The notes below the pieces were generated by a model. It ran no database searches. It saw only the letters and a list, made by a program, of their open reading frames with translations, and was not told where the DNA came from. Positions 1-9,002 of a DNA stretch of 64,000 nucleotides are shown here, one piece after another. The stretch's first letter is position 1, and the number at the start of each line of letters is the position of its first letter. Location: NCBI RefSeq assembly GCF_006874645.1, contig NZ_CP030082.1:3968001-4032000 (forward strand), given 5' to 3'. The translations under genes were made by a program, and so were the position numbers. The stretch comes from Bdellovibrio sp. ZAP7 (lineage in GTDB: Bacteria; Bdellovibrionota; Bdellovibrionia; Bdellovibrionales; Bdellovibrionaceae).

Positions 1-345
1 CGTTAAGATGCCATTTTGATTTGAAATCTCGATACCCAAACCACCGAACTCACCGCTCGTTTCGGTTTCGAAGTCTTTGAAAATATCCGGTGGCATAAAG
101 TTCGTATGCGGATCCAACTCACGAAGCATCCCTTTGATCGCTCCGTACACCAACTTTTTCGTATCAGTTTCTTCGACATAGTATTGCTGAATCAAATTCA
201 AAACTTTACTGAAGTTTTGTAGATCAGCGTAACGCTCTTGAGCGAATGCACGGACTTGAAAACCTGTTTCAGCCATTACGAAAAGGACCAGAAGCAGAAT
301 GCCTCCGAGAATATAGGTTTTCCAATAGCGTTTGATAGATTGCAT
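1..345 (-). CDS. ctpA: C-terminal processing protease (S41), N-terminal part
   Basis: This is the first 115 codons of a periplasmic carboxyl-terminal processing serine protease; the rest lies off the left edge, so the PDZ and catalytic Ser/Lys region cannot be seen. The start is the ATG at 345. Residues about 10-28 form one hydrophobic signal-anchor. They are followed by the helical segment of S41 proteases that contains the conserved words LIQQYYVEE, GAIKGMLRELDPHTNF and GEFGGLGIEI, the last marking the beginning of the PDZ domain. It lies only 4 bases downstream of the EnvC-like gene. An ftsE-ftsX-envC-ctpA order is common in Gram-negative bacteria, so it is probably the last gene of a cell-separation operon. 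Assignment to the family is firm; the substrate is unknown. Confidence 0.85.
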   Translation of the reverse strand, partial: MQSIKRYWKTYILGGILLLVLFVMAETGFQVRAFAQERYADLQNFSKVLNLIQQYYVEETDTKKLVYGAIKGMLRELDPHTNFMPPDIFKDFETETSGEFGGLGIEISNQNGILT

Positions 346-349
346 GTGG

Positions 350-1522
350 TTAGAGTCCTTTCATCCACTGTTGCGGGTCGTAGGGTTCAGAAAAATGTCT
401 GATTTCAAAATACAATCCCGAAGGATTATCTGCGGAGGCATCACCGGTTGTCGCTACAACCTGTGCTTGTGTGATTTCTTCGCCTGTCGTCACCTTAATT
501 TCTTCAGCATGGGAATAGACAGAATAGTAGTGATCGCCATGATCCACAATAACTGTATTTCCAAATCCAGGAAGTTCGCCCACGTATGAAACTTTACCTT
601 CAAACACGGATTTAACCGGACTTCCTTTAGCTGCCGATATGAAAATGCCTTTGCTCGTTAAAGTGTAAGGGTGATCCTTACCTTTCATAAGTCCAAATTT
701 TTGCGTTACGACTCCAGCAAGAGGTCTTGGAAGCTCACCTTTTGAATCCAGAAAGGAGGCTTTGAATAACGTATCAAAAACCCCGGTGTCATCGATGTTG
801 TATTGCGCTGATTTGGATTTGAGGTCGTTGATTTTGTTTTCAGCGAACATTTTGCTCTTACGAATGCCGCTTAAGAGTTTGTTTTTCAAGGATTGCTCAG
901 CAACGAGCTTTTGTTCTTGGGTTGAGATACCGGCCTCAACAGCTTTCAGATTTTCCAAACGCTGAGAGATAGCTTTTCTTTTACTTTGCAGGTCCTGGAC
1001 GTCGTGCCTGTATCCTTTGATTAATTCTAAATCTCGTTGAGCAACAATTCCTAGAATTTTTAGATTTCTGTCCAATGAAACGGAACTGTCAGCGTTCAGA
1101 ATGAATCGTGCTAGGGGCTGGCCACCCAATTTGTAGATTGCTTTTAAACGCTCGGCCAATTGAGCCCGTTGAACTTTAGCTTTGGCTTCTAGCTCGTCCA
1201 CTTTTTCCGTCAAATTTTTAATATTAACTTCCAAAAGTTCACGTTGTTGCGAAAGCGAGCTACGTTCCGTGACGGTCTTTTTGATCTTTTTATTGATTTC
1301 ATAAAGTCCCGAAAGGACCTGACGTTGTTTAACTTCGACATCGGCGAGCTTTTGCTTTGTCGCTTCCATATCTTTGGTCAATGCATCGACCTTTTCTGCA
1401 GGCGTTGATTCAGGCGTCGCCGCCTGTGCCGCAGAAAATGCCATCGATATTGAAAGTGCCCCGAGGGCCAATGACCATTTCAAGTTTTTAGGCCCTTTGA
1501 CTTGCGGCCGCGTAGCCGTCAT
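350..1522 (-). CDS. envC: EnvC-like murein hydrolase activator (degenerate M23/LytM)
   Basis: A predicted periplasmic protein of 390 aa that probably couples FtsEX to cell-wall amidases at the septum. It has a signal peptide ending near residue 34 (AQA), a long coiled coil of roughly residues 40-230, and a C-terminal LytM fold of roughly residues 270-390. The metal ligands of active M23 peptidases are missing. The HxxxD site reads SKGIFI and the HxH site reads LYFEIRH, the same substitution pattern as in E. coli EnvC, which is a non-catalytic amidase activator. I chose the ATG at 1522 (MTATRP). An upstream ATG at 1537 would add five residues. Either start lies inside the end of ftsX, so translation is probably coupled. 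The activator role is inferred from the family and the ftsEX context. Confidence 0.85.
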   Translation of the reverse strand: MTATRPQVKGPKNLKWSLALGALSISMAFSAAQAATPESTPAEKVDALTKDMEATKQKLADVEVKQRQVLSGLYEINKKIKKTVTERSSLSQQRELLEVNIKNLTEKVDELEAKAKVQRAQLAERLKAIYKLGGQPLARFILNADSSVSLDRNLKILGIVAQRDLELIKGYRHDVQDLQSKRKAISQRLENLKAVEAGISTQEQKLVAEQSLKNKLLSGIRKSKMFAENKINDLKSKSAQYNIDDTGVFDTLFKASFLDSKGELPRPLAGVVTQKFGLMKGKDHPYTLTSKGIFISAAKGSPVKSVFEGKVSYVGELPGFGNTVIVDHGDHYYSVYSHAEEIKVTTGEEITQAQVVATTGDASADNPSGLYFEIRHFSEPYDPQQWMKGL

Positions 1523-2387
1523 TGATTCTTCTAACACAAAGGTAAGATGCCAACGCTCCCATCACTGTTCCACCGATGATTACCAGTGCAATAATCCATG
1601 GAGAGATAAAGCTGACTTGTTCACCAATTCTTAAGAAACTTAGGCGGGTATTCACAATGCTTTTTCCGACGGTGTACATTCCAAAGGCTATTCCCATGGA
1701 AAGTGTCGAGGCGATGAATCCTAGCAATGCACCTTCTTTTAAGAAAGGCTTGCGAATCATCGATGCCGTGGCACCGATCATCTCAAATACCACGATTTCA
1801 TCTCGATGAACTTGAACGGAAGCGCGAATTGCATTCGACATCACGAAAATCGAGGCACACAGTACGACCACACCAACTAAATTCAGTGCAAGATTAATCG
1901 CTGAAACAAAAGCGCTGTATTTTTCAACCCAATCCTGACCATAACTAACATCATCAATGCCGGAGCGACCTTTTAAATCTGTCGCAATCGCCTGCAAGAT
2001 ACTGCTTTGAGCATCAGTTGCAATTTCCGTTTTCAGTTTCACTTGATAGCTAGAAGGAATCATTTTTAAAAGTTCATCATCTTTACTGATATCCGGTGCG
2101 TAACTTGCCAGTTGTGCGCGGAAATCAGAAAGAGCCTGATCTTGAGTCACCAACTTGAAGTTGCCGATGTCTTTGTGATTTTTAAAATACTTTTCCAGCT
2201 CATCGCGGCCTTGAGCTGAAATATCCGAGGATAAATAGACTGTCAGCTGAACATCTTCACCCCAATGGGTCAGAATGTTTCTGAAGTTTTTTGAAATCAG
2301 CAGAGACGTTGCCATGACAACGAAACAAGCCGTAACCACAATTAGCGTAGAAAATTTAAGAGCGAGGTTCTTTTGGGTAGGATTCAC
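1488..2387 (-). CDS. ftsX: Cell division ABC transporter permease FtsX
   Basis: A 299-aa membrane subunit of the FtsEX complex, which transmits ATPase cycles in the cytoplasm to periplasmic peptidoglycan hydrolase activators. It shows the FtsX topology: a short cytoplasmic N-terminus, one membrane segment near residues 12-33, a periplasmic domain of roughly residues 40-160, then three further membrane segments with the conserved stretch HRDEIVVFEMIGAT in between. The start ATG overlaps the ftsE stop by 4 bases. The 3' end overlaps the EnvC-like gene, its expected periplasmic partner. Length is normal for the family. Confidence 0.92.
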   Translation of the reverse strand: MNPTQKNLALKFSTLIVVTACFVVMATSLLISKNFRNILTHWGEDVQLTVYLSSDISAQGRDELEKYFKNHKDIGNFKLVTQDQALSDFRAQLASYAPDISKDDELLKMIPSSYQVKLKTEIATDAQSSILQAIATDLKGRSGIDDVSYGQDWVEKYSAFVSAINLALNLVGVVVLCASIFVMSNAIRASVQVHRDEIVVFEMIGATASMIRKPFLKEGALLGFIASTLSMGIAFGMYTVGKSIVNTRLSFLRIGEQVSFISPWIIALVIIGGTVMGALASYLCVRRINDGYAAASQRA

Positions 2388-3046
2388 TTGGTGTCTCCCA
2401 CGATAATTCCGTCTTTAAGTTCCAAAGTTCTTTTGTGGCGACGCTTAACCATTTCATGATCATGGGTGGCGACAAAGACAGTTGTCCCTTGAGAGCAAAC
2501 TCTCTCCAGTAAATCCATGATCTCTTCGCTAAGCCTTGGATCCAAATTTCCGGTCGGCTCGTCGGCAATCAAAACACCTGGCTGATGAACGATGGCTCTG
2601 GCAATTGCGGTTCTTTGCTGCTCACCGCCGGAAACAAAATCAGGATACTGATCATGTTTGTGAGCCAGTCCCACTTGCTCCAAAACTTCATAGACCTTGC
2701 GTTGAATTGCTGGAGTTTTGTCGCCACGAATTTGCAATGGCAAAGCGACATTTTCGAATAACGTGCGATCTTTCAGAAGCTTGAAATCCTGAAAGATAAC
2801 ACCGATTTTTCTGCGAAAGAATGGAACTTGTCCATTGCGAATTTCACCCAGATCATATCCCGCGACTTTTACTTCACCAGATGTGGCTAAATCATAAGCA
2901 GAAATCATTTTGAAGAGCGTAGTTTTACCTGCACCACTGGGTCCCGTTAAAAATACAAATTCACCTTTGTCGATTTTCAAATCGATATTTTTTAAAGCGT
3001 GAACGGGCCCTGGATAGGTCTTATATACGTGGGAGAATTCAATCAT
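2384..3046 (-). CDS. ftsE: Cell division ATP-binding protein FtsE
   Basis: A 220-aa ABC ATPase that energises FtsX. It carries a Walker A motif (GPSGAGKTTLFK, near residues 35-46), an ABC signature (SGGEQQRTAIARA, near residue 140) and a Walker B motif (VLIADEPTGNLD, near residue 160). The Tyr-rich N-terminus (FSHVYKTYPG) is typical of FtsE. It is the first gene of the leftward operon ftsE-ftsX-envC-ctpA. The ribosome-binding site is weak (AGAGAA just before the ATG at 3046). Confidence 0.93.
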   Translation of the reverse strand: MIEFSHVYKTYPGPVHALKNIDLKIDKGEFVFLTGPSGAGKTTLFKMISAYDLATSGEVKVAGYDLGEIRNGQVPFFRRKIGVIFQDFKLLKDRTLFENVALPLQIRGDKTPAIQRKVYEVLEQVGLAHKHDQYPDFVSGGEQQRTAIARAIVHQPGVLIADEPTGNLDPRLSEEIMDLLERVCSQGTTVFVATHDHEMVKRRHKRTLELKDGIIVGDTK

Positions 3047-3107
3047 TTCTCTATCTTATGAAAGATAAAGACTTATTCATACTCGCCCGAAGTCGAGGTT
3101 TTCAGGA

Positions 3108-3362
3108 TTAAGGCATACCACCTGACATCAACGTATCAATGATTGTTGAATGCTGGCGATGAAGGGCTTGTTTTATTGCTTCAGCCGGTTGATTGGAGCC
3201 GACTTGCAGAACTCTTTCGTGAGGAGTTTTAATCGTTTTCAAAACCGCACCGTTGCAAAAAATACGACTGACCAAGAATGGATTCGCCATTCCCCAATCC
3301 TCTGTTTGAATGTGGTATTTCTGTCCGCGTACTGTGATATCCGAATTGAAACCTTTTTGCAT
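3108..3362 (-). CDS. Small conserved protein, function unknown
   Basis: An 84-aa soluble protein without signal peptide or membrane segment. Its N-terminus (GFNSDITVRGQKYHIQTEDWG) resembles a small conserved family I have seen in other delta-type bacteria; I cannot attach a function. It runs leftward in front of ftsE with a 60-base gap, so it may or may not be in the same transcript. The start codon is ATG at 3362, with an overlapping in-frame-shifted reading frame on the same strand that I reject. Confidence 0.7.
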   Translation of the reverse strand: MQKGFNSDITVRGQKYHIQTEDWGMANPFLVSRIFCNGAVLKTIKTPHERVLQVGSNQPAEAIKQALHRQHSTIIDTLMSGGMP

Positions 3363-3434
3363 TTCTACAAACCTCGAACTTCAATTTAGCAAAAAAACGT
3401 CGCGATCTCATCAAATTTTTATATGCGCGGTGTT

Positions 3435-3462
3435 TTGACTCTTCAGGCAAGACACATACTAA
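3435..3462 (+). promoter_or_regulatory. Sigma-70-like promoter of the DUF481 gene
   Basis: A TTGACT -35 box at 3435-3440 and a TACTAA -10 box at 3457-3462 are separated by 16 bases. Transcription would start near 3469, giving a leader of about 15 bases before the ATG at 3484, with GGAGG in that leader. The spacing and the match of both boxes make this the clearest housekeeping promoter on the plus strand of the window. Confidence 0.6.
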
Positions 3463-3483
3463 ATGTCTATGGAGGTAACTATT

Positions 3484-4218
3484 ATGAAGTTCGTTTCTGT
3501 TCTATTTATTCCTATTGTTGTAGCTCTATCTTTGGTCGCAAAAGCACAAACACCTGCGCCAACTGAGCCTCCACCATTTTCTGGCGAAGCTGAAGCCGGA
3601 GCCATCATGGTAACTGGCAATTCTGATTCAGAGAACTATGCGGCCAAAGGAAAAGCGGCTTATAAAGCCGGCAAAAACATCTACACTTTAAGTGGTCAAT
3701 ATATTCGCACTGAAGCCAACTCTGTTGAAAGCGTACGCAATTGGAATGCAGGGGCTCGTTATGATCACGAGTGGACTGATTATCTTGGCTTCTTTGGTAG
3801 TCAAAAAGTCGAGAGTGATATCTATTCTGGTTACTTGCAACGTGATTCGACAGATATCGGTTTGAAGTACTGGCTGACAAAAACAGACAGCTTCGACTGG
3901 ACTCTTGAAGCCGGTTATCGTTATTCAAAAACTCAAAATGTTTTGGTTGGCACTACATACGACCAATTGATCCGTATTTACACCGAGATCAACGCGAAAA
4001 TCGACAAAGAATTTTCGTTCAAGTACTGGATCGAATACTTGCCAAACATGACTCGTGCAGACGCCTATCAGGTAAATACCGAAGCTTCGATCAATGTTAT
4101 GTTAAATTCCATCTTCTCATTGAAGCTAGCTTACTTGCTACAATATCAAAACGAACCTGCTCCTCCGGGAGAATACAGCACAACCACGACAACTTTGAAT
4201 CTTGTCGCGAAATTCTAG
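3484..4218 (+). CDS. DUF481 outer-membrane beta-barrel protein
   Basis: A predicted 244-aa outer-membrane protein of the DUF481 (YdiY-like) family. It has a signal peptide ending at about residue 23 (AKA), a short Pro-rich linker, then alternating amphipathic strands. The N-terminal word GEAEAGAIMVTGNSDSENY and the ending LNLVAKF, with a terminal Phe as in barrel substrates of the BAM machinery, fit the family. I chose the ATG at 3484 because it sits 8 bases after a GGAGG; an ATG at 3463 lies within the proposed promoter/leader. It is followed 13 bases later by mscL and is probably co-transcribed with it. The transported substrate, if any, is unknown. Confidence 0.8.
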   Translation: MKFVSVLFIPIVVALSLVAKAQTPAPTEPPPFSGEAEAGAIMVTGNSDSENYAAKGKAAYKAGKNIYTLSGQYIRTEANSVESVRNWNAGARYDHEWTDYLGFFGSQKVESDIYSGYLQRDSTDIGLKYWLTKTDSFDWTLEAGYRYSKTQNVLVGTTYDQLIRIYTEINAKIDKEFSFKYWIEYLPNMTRADAYQVNTEASINVMLNSIFSLKLAYLLQYQNEPAPPGEYSTTTTTLNLVAKF

Positions 4219-4231
4219 AAAGGATTTTGTC

Positions 4232-4699
4232 ATGATGAAGGAATTTAAGACCTTTTTAATGAGAGGGAACGTTTTAGACTTGGCAGTCGGTATCATCATC
4301 GGTGCCGCCTTCACTAAAATCGTAGGCTCATTTGTCAGCGATATGTTGATGCCAGTTTTAAGTTTGGGCATGGGCAAAATCGATTTCTCGAATCTGTTTG
4401 TCGCACTGAATGGTGAATCTTATGCAACTTTAGCAGCAGCTAAAGCTGCTGGGGCGGCCACTCTTAATTATGGCGTCTTTCTGAATGCAGTTATTGATTT
4501 CGTGATTGTTGCTTTTGCAATTTTCATGATCGTAAAAGCGGCAAATCGCTTCAAAAAAACAGAGGAAGCAACTACCTCAACGAAGCCCTGTCCTGAATGT
4601 TTGACGACGATTCCCCTTGCGGCACGCAAATGTTCTGCTTGCGGAAGTTTGCAAACAAGTGGCTCGATAACTGGAAAAACGTCCTCGATGAACGTCTAG
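4232..4699 (+). CDS. mscL: Large-conductance mechanosensitive channel MscL
   Basis: A 155-aa inner-membrane channel that opens under extreme membrane tension to release solutes during osmotic downshock. The N-terminal helix and first membrane segment contain MRGNVLDLAVGIIIGAAFTKIV, the MscL hallmark; the second segment is VIDFVIVAFAIFMIVKAAN. The C-terminus carries a four-Cys zinc-ribbon-like tail (CPEC...CSAC), which is seen in some other MscL proteins but is absent from the E. coli protein. The start is one of two adjacent ATGs (4232 or 4235). For a predator that meets abrupt osmotic changes when it enters and leaves prey, such a valve makes sense, but that is inference. Confidence 0.93.
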   Translation: MMKEFKTFLMRGNVLDLAVGIIIGAAFTKIVGSFVSDMLMPVLSLGMGKIDFSNLFVALNGESYATLAAAKAAGAATLNYGVFLNAVIDFVIVAFAIFMIVKAANRFKKTEEATTSTKPCPECLTTIPLAARKCSACGSLQTSGSITGKTSSMNV

Positions 4700-4720
4700 T
4701 GTTTCATATTGAGACGTAAA

Positions 4721-4787
4721 CTTTCCCCCGAAAAGTGACGATAATAGGCACTGCAATTGCATCCATATATAGTCATCAGGGGGAAAG
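4721..4787 (+). promoter_or_regulatory. Leader with inverted repeat covering the ribosome-binding site
   Basis: CTTTCCCCC at 4721-4729 is exactly complementary to GGGGGAAAG at 4779-4787, which is the ribosome-binding site of the gene starting at 4791. A TATAGT -10-like box lies between the arms at 4768-4773. If transcription starts there, only the right arm would be in the RNA. The fold would matter only for a longer transcript reading in from mscL. Confidence 0.3.
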
Positions 4788-4790
4788 ACA

Positions 4791-6245
4791 ATGTATTCCA
4801 AATCACAGACGACGAAGAAGACATCTGTTAATCTTTTTATCAGCATCATATCTTCTTTAGTTATGATGGGTTACACAGCCAGTGCGCAAACTTCCGGGAC
4901 CTCATCGGGTTCTTCAAGCTCTACTTCTTCAAACAATCAAAACTCACAGCAGCAATATCCTTACCCAGTGATGACTTCTTATTCCGAAGGGCAAACGTGT
5001 AATGACCTACGCTCCAGATACAGCTCTGCCCGTAGAGATATGTTGAGACTTTGCAAAGATGCAGGCGCCGGTGCCAGTTGTGTGGATAAAATTGACTCCT
5101 GTAATACTGAAGCCAGTGATACTGGCGGCATCAATCTTTATCAAACTTTAGGTACGGCTGTGGGCGCTGATAATGCGTTGGGAACGGCACTTGGGGTTAT
5201 GGGTCAAAGCAGTAATGTGGGCGGTGGCTGCCCTCAATTCTCGTTTCAAGATTACTTCAGCAAGAAAAAAGAATATCAAGAAGACCTTGATAAAACTGAA
5301 GAAGACTTAGCAAAACTATCTGATGAAAAAGCGGATATTCAAGCCGACTTTAATAAAAAGATTTCTGACCTTCAAGAGGATCTGAACAAAGCTCAAGAAG
5401 ATCTGGAGAAAACCAAAGATCAAATCTCTAAGGACAAATTGGAGAACACACAGAAGCTTCAAGAAGCACAAAATGCTGCTAAAGATTCAATGCGCTCTCA
5501 AGCTACAACTTTGCTTGATCTGCACGGTAAGCTGATCACTTCGCAGCGTGATAAATCGCTCAATATGATTGCACTGACAGAGGCATCCGCAAAAAGAGCC
5601 TGTATGAAAACTGTGAATGAAATGAAATCGCAGTGGCAAAAAGATGGCGCATTGAGCGGATTCAGCTCTGGGACTATGATCGCCAAAGCTAAGCGCTTAA
5701 AGCAAGATTTGATCGATACATGGAACGATTGCATGACAGTTTACGATCAGAAAAAGCAAGCTTTACTTGAATCCAAAAAACAAGAAGAAGACATGCTTAG
5801 AAAGCAAATTCAAGACACCACTGAGTCTATGGCTCAAACAAAAGATTCTATGGATTCTGCAGAAGCGAATATGGCGCAAATGAATGCCTTGGCAGACAAG
5901 CAACAAACTCAGGCTGAAACTAATATGAAGAACACCCAAACTGCGATCCAAACTAAAATGACCGCAGCGAAACAAGAGTTGGAACAAAAACTTCAGACAT
6001 TGGCGACCAAGACTACGAACTACAGTCAAAAGATCAATCGCTTGAACACTCAATTATCAAGTCTAGGTGCTGTTCCTCCTTCCGGAGCGACAACGACTGC
6101 TCCGCAAGTAGCGGATGAAGTGTCGGGTCTTCAAGAAGAGATGAATGAAATCATCGCACAGGCGAAAGATTTGACCCAAGTGAACTGTTCAATTGGGAAA
6201 AGTGCCTCCAGTTCCTCAAGGTCCTCGTCTGGACTTAAGGAATAG
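4791..6245 (+). CDS. Secreted coiled-coil protein, function unknown
   Basis: I do not recognise this 484-aa protein. It has a signal peptide (cleavage near SAQ, about residue 33), a Ser/Thr/Gln-rich stretch, then a Cys-containing region (residues about 65-145) and a long heptad-rich coiled coil (about 155-235). A second helical region at about 320-410 contains repeated Gln/Thr/Lys. The C-terminus is Ser-rich. It has no membrane segment after the signal, so it is probably periplasmic or surface-associated. A strong GGGGGAAAG ribosome-binding site precedes the ATG at 4791, and a TATAGT box lies at 4768-4773. It appears monocistronic. Confidence 0.75.
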   Translation: MYSKSQTTKKTSVNLFISIISSLVMMGYTASAQTSGTSSGSSSSTSSNNQNSQQQYPYPVMTSYSEGQTCNDLRSRYSSARRDMLRLCKDAGAGASCVDKIDSCNTEASDTGGINLYQTLGTAVGADNALGTALGVMGQSSNVGGGCPQFSFQDYFSKKKEYQEDLDKTEEDLAKLSDEKADIQADFNKKISDLQEDLNKAQEDLEKTKDQISKDKLENTQKLQEAQNAAKDSMRSQATTLLDLHGKLITSQRDKSLNMIALTEASAKRACMKTVNEMKSQWQKDGALSGFSSGTMIAKAKRLKQDLIDTWNDCMTVYDQKKQALLESKKQEEDMLRKQIQDTTESMAQTKDSMDSAEANMAQMNALADKQQTQAETNMKNTQTAIQTKMTAAKQELEQKLQTLATKTTNYSQKINRLNTQLSSLGAVPPSGATTTAPQVADEVSGLQEEMNEIIAQAKDLTQVNCSIGKSASSSSRSSSGLKE

Positions 6246-6323
6246 GTGACCAAAGACCAGTATCCCTAGACCCTCACCTTTTCGACTGATAGAATGGGGC
6301 TTCGTTTAAAGGAGCCCCAAACA

Positions 6324-9002
6324 GTGTTAAAAAAAATCATCCTGGCATTCGTCGCTCTCTGTGTTCTTGGTGTTGTCGGCGCCGTTCTTGCCTATCAATC
6401 TGTTAAAGCAAGTCTTCCGCAAATCATCACTGTTCAAGATTATAAGCCACAACTGGTAAGTCAGGTTTATGATCGCAATGGCAAAAAAATTGGTGAGTTC
6501 CTTAATCAGAAACGCACACTGGTAACTTACGATAAAATTCCCAAAGATCTGGTGCATGCATTCTTAGCGGCCGAGGACGATCAGTTCTTCCAGCATAAAG
6601 GGATTAATCCCCAGGCGATTTTCCGTGCGGCTCTTGCCAACCTTCGCGCAGGTCGTTCGGTGCAAGGTGGTTCTACGATCACACAGCAGGTTGCTAAAAC
6701 CCTGATGCTGACTTCGGAAAAAACCCTGACCCGTAAACTTCGCGACATCATGCTTGCGATGGAAATGGAAAAAAACCTTAAGAAAGAAGACATCCTGTTT
6801 CTTTACCTGAATCAGATTTATTTCGGTGAGGGCGCTTACGGTGTTGAACAAGCGGCACAAACTTATTATCGCAAACCCGTTTCAAAATTAACTTTGCCAG
6901 AGATGGCCATCCTTGCGGGTCTGCCTCAAGCTCCGAGCGCTTACAGTCCGGTTCGTAATCCACTGCGCGCCAAAGAAAGACAAACTTACGTGCTTCGCCG
7001 TATGGCTGAAGTTGGCTTCATCACTAAAGAGCAATCGGATAAAGCCATCAAAGAACCCGTTAAAGTTTTTGTTCGCGAGAACTACGAAGAGTACGCTCCG
7101 TTTTACCTAGAAACTGTTCGCCAAATGTTGGTTGCACAAATTGGCGCAGACATGGTTTTAAATAAGGGTCTTCGCATCTACACCAGCCTTGATCTTCAAA
7201 AACAGTTAGCAGCCCAAGAGTCTGTGATGGCCGGACTTAAGAGTTTGGATAAACGTCAGGGCTTTCGCGGACCGATCAAGAATCTTTCTTCTGAAGACGA
7301 CATAGAAAAATTCCTGACGGATGAGCGTAAAAAACTTATCGGGGAATCAACTCCTGAACGTACGATTCTTCCCGATGGTAAATTTGCGGACCTCGTTCCT
7401 AAAGTGGATGAAAAAGCCGCGAAGGAACACCCGCTTCTGCCTTCATACATCAAACTTAAGGACTCTGTTCAAGGGGTTGTTCAAGCTGTAGATGACGCTG
7501 CGGGCTTGGTTTACGTTAAAATTGCTGATACTCAAGGGTTGATTGATTTCGATTCGATGACTTGGGCACGTAAACCCGATTCCGATAAGCGCTATGATTT
7601 AAGTACCATTAAGAAACCGTCTGATGCTTTAAAGAAAGGCGATGTGATCTTAGTGAAGGTGACTGCTGATAAGTTCTCTCCTTCTAAAAACGTAACTCCG
7701 AAAAAAGGCGCTGCTGAAGTAAAACTTCCAGATTTCAACAAGTATGTGGATTTGGAGTTGGATCAGGAGCCGTTGGTAGAAGGAGCACTTCTTTCCTTCG
7801 ATCAGGATTCTCAAGACGTATTAGCGATGGTGGGTGGAACAAGCTTTGCGAAAAGTGAATTCAACCGTGCGATTCAAGCTCCCCGTCAAACCGGTTCTTC
7901 ATTTAAGTCTATCGTCTATGCTTCCGCACTGGATAAGGGCTACAACCCAGCGACTCCGATCATGGATGCTCCTCTAGTGTTTGAAGGCTCTGCTGGTGAT
8001 GAAGAAGGTCAAGGTGATGCCAAGGAATCCAAAGCCTGGAAGCCAGCGAATCACTCGAAAAGTTTCGGTGGTGATATCATCGTTCGAAATGCACTTTCTC
8101 AATCTTTGAATATCCCGGCTGTTAAAGTAATCGAAGATGTTGGTGTCCCTTGGGCCATCGAATATTCTCATCGTTTGGGATTATTCAGTCCGCTAAATCC
8201 TGACTTTACATTGGTTCTGGGTTCATCAAGTGTGACCTTATACGAAATGACAAAGGCCTTTTCAGAATTGGGTCGCTTGGGTAAACGCACTCGCCCAATG
8301 CTGATTCACAAAGTGACTGATGCTGATGGCAAAACGATTTTAGAAAACGTGTCTTTGGACGCGCGCTTTGAAAAAGAGATGAAACCATACGAGGAAGATT
8401 TTGAAAACCGTCGCAAAGAATATTTGCAACTTGTTTCTGAGCCCGCAAAATTGGAAGAGTTTAAAAAGAAAGATCCTAAGAAAGCGGCTTTGGCTGAAAA
8501 CTTGTTCTTCCAGGATCCTGATCAATTGATCAAGCCGACAACCGCATTTGTCATGACATCCCTTCTTCGTGGAGTGGTTGAAGACAAGAACGGTACGGGC
8601 GCAAGAGCTCGTGCTTTGGGTCGCGAAGTTGCTGGTAAAACCGGAACGACGAACAATTACTATGACGCGTGGTTCATTGGATATACTCCACAAATCGCAA
8701 CTGGTGTGTGGGTGGGCTTTGACAAAGAGAAAAGTCTAGGTAAAGGCGAGGTGGGTGGCCGCTCCGCATTGCCAATTTGGGTAGATTACATGAAAGCAGC
8801 CCATGAAGGACTTCCCCAAGTGACTTTCCCAGTACCAGATGGTATCGTGTTTGCGAATATTGACAGTGAAACTGGCAAACTTGCAAATGCATCAACAAAA
8901 AATATTCTGCGCCAGGCCTTCGTTGAAGGAACAGAACCGACTGCTGCTTCCAGTAAGCAAGAAGAAGCAACAGACTTTTACAAACAGGATTTGTCTGAGT
9001 GA
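6324..9002 (+). CDS. mrcA: Penicillin-binding protein 1A (bifunctional)
   Basis: An 892-aa class A penicillin-binding protein that polymerises lipid II into glycan strands and crosslinks them. After one membrane anchor (residues about 5-25) comes a GT51 glycosyltransferase domain with the catalytic Glu near residue 84 (AAEDDQFFQHKG), the QGGSTITQQ motif and the LNQIYFGEGAYGVE motif. The transpeptidase domain shows SxxK at 525-528 (GSSFK), SLN in the SQSLNIPAV stretch, and KTG near 772 (GKTGTT). An inserted OB-like segment lies between them, as in PBP1A. I chose the GTG at 6324 because AAAGGAG ends 8 bases upstream; an ATG at 6294 has no good ribosome-binding site. The stop overlaps the uvrA start (GTGA). 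Confidence 0.93.
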   Translation: MLKKIILAFVALCVLGVVGAVLAYQSVKASLPQIITVQDYKPQLVSQVYDRNGKKIGEFLNQKRTLVTYDKIPKDLVHAFLAAEDDQFFQHKGINPQAIFRAALANLRAGRSVQGGSTITQQVAKTLMLTSEKTLTRKLRDIMLAMEMEKNLKKEDILFLYLNQIYFGEGAYGVEQAAQTYYRKPVSKLTLPEMAILAGLPQAPSAYSPVRNPLRAKERQTYVLRRMAEVGFITKEQSDKAIKEPVKVFVRENYEEYAPFYLETVRQMLVAQIGADMVLNKGLRIYTSLDLQKQLAAQESVMAGLKSLDKRQGFRGPIKNLSSEDDIEKFLTDERKKLIGESTPERTILPDGKFADLVPKVDEKAAKEHPLLPSYIKLKDSVQGVVQAVDDAAGLVYVKIADTQGLIDFDSMTWARKPDSDKRYDLSTIKKPSDALKKGDVILVKVTADKFSPSKNVTPKKGAAEVKLPDFNKYVDLELDQEPLVEGALLSFDQDSQDVLAMVGGTSFAKSEFNRAIQAPRQTGSSFKSIVYASALDKGYNPATPIMDAPLVFEGSAGDEEGQGDAKESKAWKPANHSKSFGGDIIVRNALSQSLNIPAVKVIEDVGVPWAIEYSHRLGLFSPLNPDFTLVLGSSSVTLYEMTKAFSELGRLGKRTRPMLIHKVTDADGKTILENVSLDARFEKEMKPYEEDFENRRKEYLQLVSEPAKLEEFKKKDPKKAALAENLFFQDPDQLIKPTTAFVMTSLLRGVVEDKNGTGARARALGREVAGKTGTTNNYYDAWFIGYTPQIATGVWVGFDKEKSLGKGEVGGRSALPIWVDYMKAAHEGLPQVTFPVPDGIVFANIDSETGKLANASTKNILRQAFVEGTEPTAASSKQEEATDFYKQDLSE

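Noticed and set aside
4721-4787. Long-range inverted repeat as an RNA thermometer-like switch
   Set aside because: The best promoter box lies between the arms, so the left arm would not be transcribed from it; kept only as a low-confidence feature.
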